Translations under genes and position numbers: made by a program
Source: JBOHPP01 sp050731755
GTDB lineage: Bacteria; Methylomirabilota; Methylomirabilia; Rokubacteriales; CSP1-6
Length of the DNA stretch: 9,488 bases
Direction: 5' to 3'
Assembly (NCBI GenBank): GCA_050731755.1
Contig: JBOHPP010000258.1
Location: 1 to 9,488, forward strand
In this document: positions 7,882-9,488 of the stretch, piece by piece
How the letters are laid out: the number at the start of each line of letters is the position of its first letter
Position numbering within the stretch: the stretch's first letter is position 1
Notes under the pieces: generated by a model
What the model was told of the DNA's origin: nothing
The model's input: only the letters and a program-made list of their open reading frames with translations
Database searches by the model: none

Positions 7882-8133
7882 TTAGGCCTTGGGCTGCTTG
7901 GCGCTGTTGACGATCTTGTCGCAGGTGCCCTTGGGCACGTAGACCCAGGCATCGCCCTGGGCGTTCCGCTTCGACGTGCCGGCGCACGAGGAATTCTTCG
8001 TCTCGCAGTCGTTCTTGCCGGCCTTGGAGATGCCGTAGCACTTCTCGTGCTCGTACTTCGGCATCGGCGCGGGTCCGCCCTGGGCGGGGGCGCTCACCGC
8101 GAACGAACGCGAGACCGTTGGGACCGGACACAT
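7882..8133 (-). CDS. bufA: Bufferin precursor peptide (BufA-like, DUF2282), 5' end replaced
   Basis: Positions below refer to the 83-residue frame from the ATG at 8133. The conserved core runs from about residue 26 (KYEHEKCYGISKAGKNDC) to DAWVYVPKGTCDKI and has the four cysteines of the family: C32, C43, C50 and C71. In known bufferins such cysteines are partly oxidised by the adjacent MNIO enzyme, and the periplasmic product sequesters copper. The end of a Sec signal peptide is still visible (FAVSAPAQGGPAP, residues 11-23). The n- and h-regions are absent: residues 1 to about 10 are translated from the sequence encoding GPNGLAF of the SMP-30 gene in another frame. Neither the ATG at 8133 nor the internal ATG at 8064 has a good ribosome site. 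Identity of the core is clear. Whether an exported peptide is made from this copy is doubtful. The fusion enzyme that would modify it starts 27 nt downstream. Confidence 0.85.
   Translation of the reverse strand: MCPVPTVSRSFAVSAPAQGGPAPMPKYEHEKCYGISKAGKNDCETKNSSCAGTSKRNAQGDAWVYVPKGTCDKIVNSAKQPKA
8098..8112. other. Junction between truncated SMP-30 gene and truncated bufA
   Basis: Reading the minus strand, SMP-30 homology ends at the GLAF codons (to 8105), and BufA signal-peptide homology begins at about the FAV codons (from about 8103) in a different frame. Both genes are interrupted at nearly the same base, so the missing parts are the C-terminus of SMP-30, the intergenic region, the bufA promoter and the bufA start. 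The short stretch GCGTTCG could belong to either side, which fits joining at microhomology. A real deletion and an assembly chimera look the same from the sequence alone. Confidence 0.7.
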
Positions 8134-9379
8134 CGTTGGCGACGAGCTTCAGCTCGCCGTTGATCAAGCAGAAGACGCCGCTGAGGGGCAGCTCCTGCCG
8201 TGGATCGTCGAAGAACTTCGGAAGCCCGAACGGCGGATCGGTGAAGTAGAGGCCGCCGTCGGAGCGATAGACCAGGTCGTTCGGGCTGTTGAGCCGCTTG
8301 CCCCGGTAGCGGTCGGCCAGGACCGTCAGCGCGCCGGTCCTCTCGAGGCGGGTGACGCGGCGGTTGCCGTGCTCGTTGATCGTGAGCCGCCCCTCGCGGT
8401 CCAGGGCCAGGCCGTTCGAGCCCGGCTGGCCGTACTCGCTCACGTCGACACCGGCGTAGCCGCTCTTGGTCCGGAAGACCGACACCTGGCCGTCGGGCGA
8501 CCACCGGTAGATCGTGTTGGCGTTGGGATCGCTGAAGAGGAGATAGCCGTCGGTGGTCGCCGTCCGCGGCACCCAGACGGGCCCCTCGGTGAACAGGAAG
8601 CCGTCGGCCAGCTTCTCCATGCGGGCCGAGGCCGGGACGATGTCGTCCAGCGCTGGATCCCGGCGGATGATCTCTGTCGGAACGGGCCGGACGCGACCCG
8701 CCTCGCCGGGCTTGTAAAAGTCGAGCGTGGCCGAGCGCACCCAGATGAAATTACCCGGAGGGTTGGACACCGGGCCGTTCATGCCGAACACCGCAAGCTG
8801 GAACTGCTGGCCCGGTCGGACGCCACGCCCGAGGACCACCCGGTTGGGGGCGTTGAAGCCCTTGACCAGCGGTCCTCCGGTCTGGCCGAGGACGATCGGC
8901 AGCCTCCCGTCGACCCACACCTCGGCATAGTCGTCGACGACGATCTCGAAGACGACTGTCGAGCCCGTGGGATCGAACGAGCCGATGCGGTCGGGAATCG
9001 TCACCCTTGCGCGATACCAGTTGAAGCTCAGGCGGCCGTTGCCCTTGCGCGCCTGCAGCTCGGAGGCCGGCAGCACCACCCACGCCGCGTCGTCGAAGTC
9101 GGCGGCTCCGGCGTGGGGGGTGATGTCATAGCTCCGGTTCGGCGGCCCCGACGGCCTCAGATCGGGACCGGGGGCCCGGTGCTCCACCTCGACGATCTTG
9201 ACGTCGCTGTACCGCCACTGCCCCTTGACCAGCCGGATTCCCTCGTCGGTCGCCAGGTTGATGATCGCCGCGGGCCGGCCGCTGGGCGCATCCGGGGTGA
9301 TCTGCGCCGTGGCCCCCACCGGGCTGCCCGTCAGCACCGCGACAACCACGGCGCCACTCAGCAAAGCTCGTGTTCTCAT
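8105..9379 (-). pseudogene. SMP-30/gluconolactonase-type secreted protein, 3'-truncated
   Basis: About 425 codons show homology. Residues 1-25 form a Sec signal peptide (MRTRALLSGAVVVAVLTG...GATAQ). Residues about 60-225 resemble a galactose-binding or glycosidase jelly-roll domain (FNWYRARVTIPDRIG, FEIVVDDYAEVWVDG). From about 250 an SMP-30/gluconolactonase beta-propeller begins, with FTEGPVW carrying the metal-ligand Glu, GSNGLALD, INEHGNRRVTRLE, LNSPNDLV and GPNGLAF with the metal-ligand Asn421. The expected continuation (SPDG..., the last blades and the catalytic Asp) is missing, so lactonase activity is unlikely. The frame stays open to 7208, but that part is out-of-frame bufA and bufB sequence. 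I use the ATG at 9379 because GGGAGG lies 6 nt upstream (complement of 9386-9391). An ATG at 9400 overlaps the cupin stop as ATGA and adds seven residues. It is probably co-transcribed with the cupin gene. Confidence 0.78.
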
Positions 9380-9396
9380 CGCCCGCCTCCCGGGTC

Positions 9397-9488
9397 TCAT
9401 CGGACCTTGACGACGTAGTAGTTCAGCGGCCCTTGCACTTCGGTGAACATGTGGGGAACGCCGGCGGGAACCACGATCACGTCACCCT
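9397..9488 (-). CDS. Cupin-domain protein, C-terminal end only
   Basis: The last 29 codons before a TGA at 9397-9399 encode GDVIVVPAGVPHMFTEVQG and then PLNYYVVKVR. The G-D-V-I-V-V-P-A-G-x-P-H pattern is the second conserved cupin motif with its metal-binding His, followed by the closing strands. The rest lies beyond the window edge. The gene is on the same strand as the SMP-30-type gene, and its stop overlaps that gene's upstream ATG, so the two form one transcription unit. Substrate and function cannot be told. Confidence 0.8.
   Translation of the reverse strand, partial: GDVIVVPAGVPHMFTEVQGPLNYYVVKVR

Noticed and set aside
7208..8104. Continuation of the SMP-30 frame across bufA and into the fusion enzyme gene
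   Set aside because: The translation is arginine/proline-rich and lacks propeller motifs. The same DNA encodes conserved BufA and DUF692 sequence in other frames.
6235..8133. Methanobactin-type locus (MbnB/MbnC)
   Set aside because: The peptide is a DUF2282 protein with four spaced Cys, not a methanobactin precursor. The partner domain is DUF2063 and a DoxX gene follows, all of which fit bufferins better.

Overview
The window is GC-rich and densely packed, and every gene I can support lies on the minus strand. Transcription therefore runs from the right end (position 9488) to the left. The high GC content, the long spurious antisense reading frames and the gene mix suggest a high-GC Gram-negative environmental bacterium, possibly from a metagenome. 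Lineages such as Methylomirabilota/Rokubacteria or Proteobacteria are only a guess. No rRNA, tRNA, CRISPR or IS element is visible.

Right block (9488 to about 8105): the last 29 codons of a cupin-domain protein are followed by a secreted SMP-30/gluconolactonase-type protein with an N-terminal beta-sandwich-like domain. The SMP-30 homology stops abruptly after a GPNGLAF motif near 8105, so the C-terminal part of the propeller is missing.

Middle block (about 8107 to 3124): directly at that break begins a bufferin-type copper-binding RiPP operon. It holds a DUF2282 (BufA-like) cysteine peptide, an enzyme fusing a DUF692/MNIO domain (BufB) to its DUF2063 partner (BufC), and a DoxX membrane protein. 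A large GH63/MGH1-like glycosidase follows, overlapping the DoxX stop. The genes are tightly coupled (27-nt gap, 4-nt ATGA overlap, 8-nt overlap). The BufA homolog lacks the start of its signal peptide exactly where the SMP-30 gene is cut, so the junction is a deletion, a rearrangement or an assembly chimera. A 12-bp GC hairpin lies just after the glycosidase stop.

Left block (3038 to 113): a second transcription unit holds a mannose-1-phosphate guanylyltransferase-like enzyme, a 79-aa zinc-finger anti-sigma-like protein with no sigma factor in view, an OmpR/PhoB-type response regulator with no kinase in view, and the periplasmic methionine sulfoxide reductase catalytic subunit MsrP. Two related operator-like sites with half-sites 11 bp apart lie at the start of this unit and upstream of the response regulator.

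Taken together, the bufferin operon (periplasmic copper buffering) and the regulator-MsrP pair (repair of oxidised periplasmic methionine) suggest an envelope-stress locus for metals and oxidants. The regulator-msrP pairing recalls E. coli hprRS-msrPQ. The functional link between the two blocks is inference.
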